NCBI GenBank assembly: GCA_015068425.1
Contig: SVKK01000010.1
Coordinates: 1-64,000 of the forward strand
Source: Oscillospiraceae bacterium
Lineage (GTDB): Bacteria; Bacillota; Clostridia; Oscillospirales; Oscillospiraceae
Length of the DNA: 64,000 nucleotides
Direction of reading: 5' to 3'
The notes beneath the pieces are model-generated. The model saw only the letters and a list, made by a program, of their open reading frames with translations, made no database searches and was not told where the DNA came from. Below, piece by piece: positions 62,800-64,000 of the stretch (position 1 is the stretch's first letter; each line of letters starts with the position of its first letter). A program made the position numbers and the translations under genes.

Positions 62800-64000
<1,201 letters not shown>

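Overview
The window is a chromosomal segment of a low-to-moderate GC Gram-positive anaerobe, most likely a Clostridia (Oscillospirales-like) bacterium. The evidence is gene order: the Firmicutes runs tig-clpP-clpX, rimP-nusA-ylxR-ylxQ-infB-rbfA-nrnA-truB-ribF, plsX-acpP-rnc-smc-ftsY, dprA-topA-trmFO and yhbY-nadD-yqeK-rsfS, together with strong AGGAGG-type ribosome binding sites, a DUF1540 protein, a DUF975 protein and a SpoIVFA/SpoIVFB-like peptidase pair that hints at endospore formation. Most of the DNA is core, and most genes lie on the minus strand.

Layout. 0-3.1 kb: clpX (cut by the window edge), clpP, trigger factor and a metallophosphoesterase. 3.2-7.4 kb: DUF1540 on plus, then lepB-rbgA-rnhB-yraN-thrC on minus. 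7.5-13.7 kb: a lipoprotein, an acetyltransferase, rplS, a radical-SAM pair (TIGR03960/DUF2344), an SdpI-like protein, and the M23/M50 pair. 13.8-15.2 kb: tRNA-Pro(CGG) with a textbook promoter and a duplicated 3' end, then an unusual NifX / His-Cys linker / SlyD fusion protein. 15.2-21.8 kb: a carbohydrate-binding-domain lipoprotein, ddl-murF, an exonuclease and a tandem-domain lipoprotein. 21.8-29.7 kb: the complete nine-gene rimP-to-ribF translation operon with an apparent attenuated leader. 29.8-36.5 kb: an accessory patch (Zn-PLC-like protein, GNAT proteins including one frameshifted gene, composite palindromic repeats), guaB, a divergent ogg/MFS pair sharing a perfect palindrome, and a YbaK-type editing protein. 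36.5-56.2 kb: about 18 genes in one direction for tRNA charging, ribosome maturation, NAD synthesis, cell envelope, SRP receptor, chromosome condensation, phospholipid synthesis, topoisomerase and DNA uptake. 56.3-62.6 kb: accessory genes (DUF975, an ECF sigma factor with putative anti-sigma factor, a large tannase-like lipoprotein, PAP2-like and XRE membrane proteins). 62.8-64 kb: lysS, cut by the window edge.

How it fits together. Core blocks couple translation and ribosome assembly (rimP, nusA, infB, rbfA, rbgA, rsfS, rplS, rpsU, leuS, lysS) with envelope growth (ddl, murF, LCP, plsX, acpP, lepB). Four lipoproteins with no close neighbours in common (7.5, 15.2, 20.4, 59 kb) and the sigma/anti-sigma pair make up the surface and sensing component. 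No prophage, CRISPR array, complete insertion sequence or biosynthetic cluster is visible. The least conventional items are the NifX-SlyD fusion, the tRNA-Pro 3' duplication, the leader attenuator of the rimP operon, the shared palindromic promoters at 34.6 kb, and the tannase-like lipoprotein.
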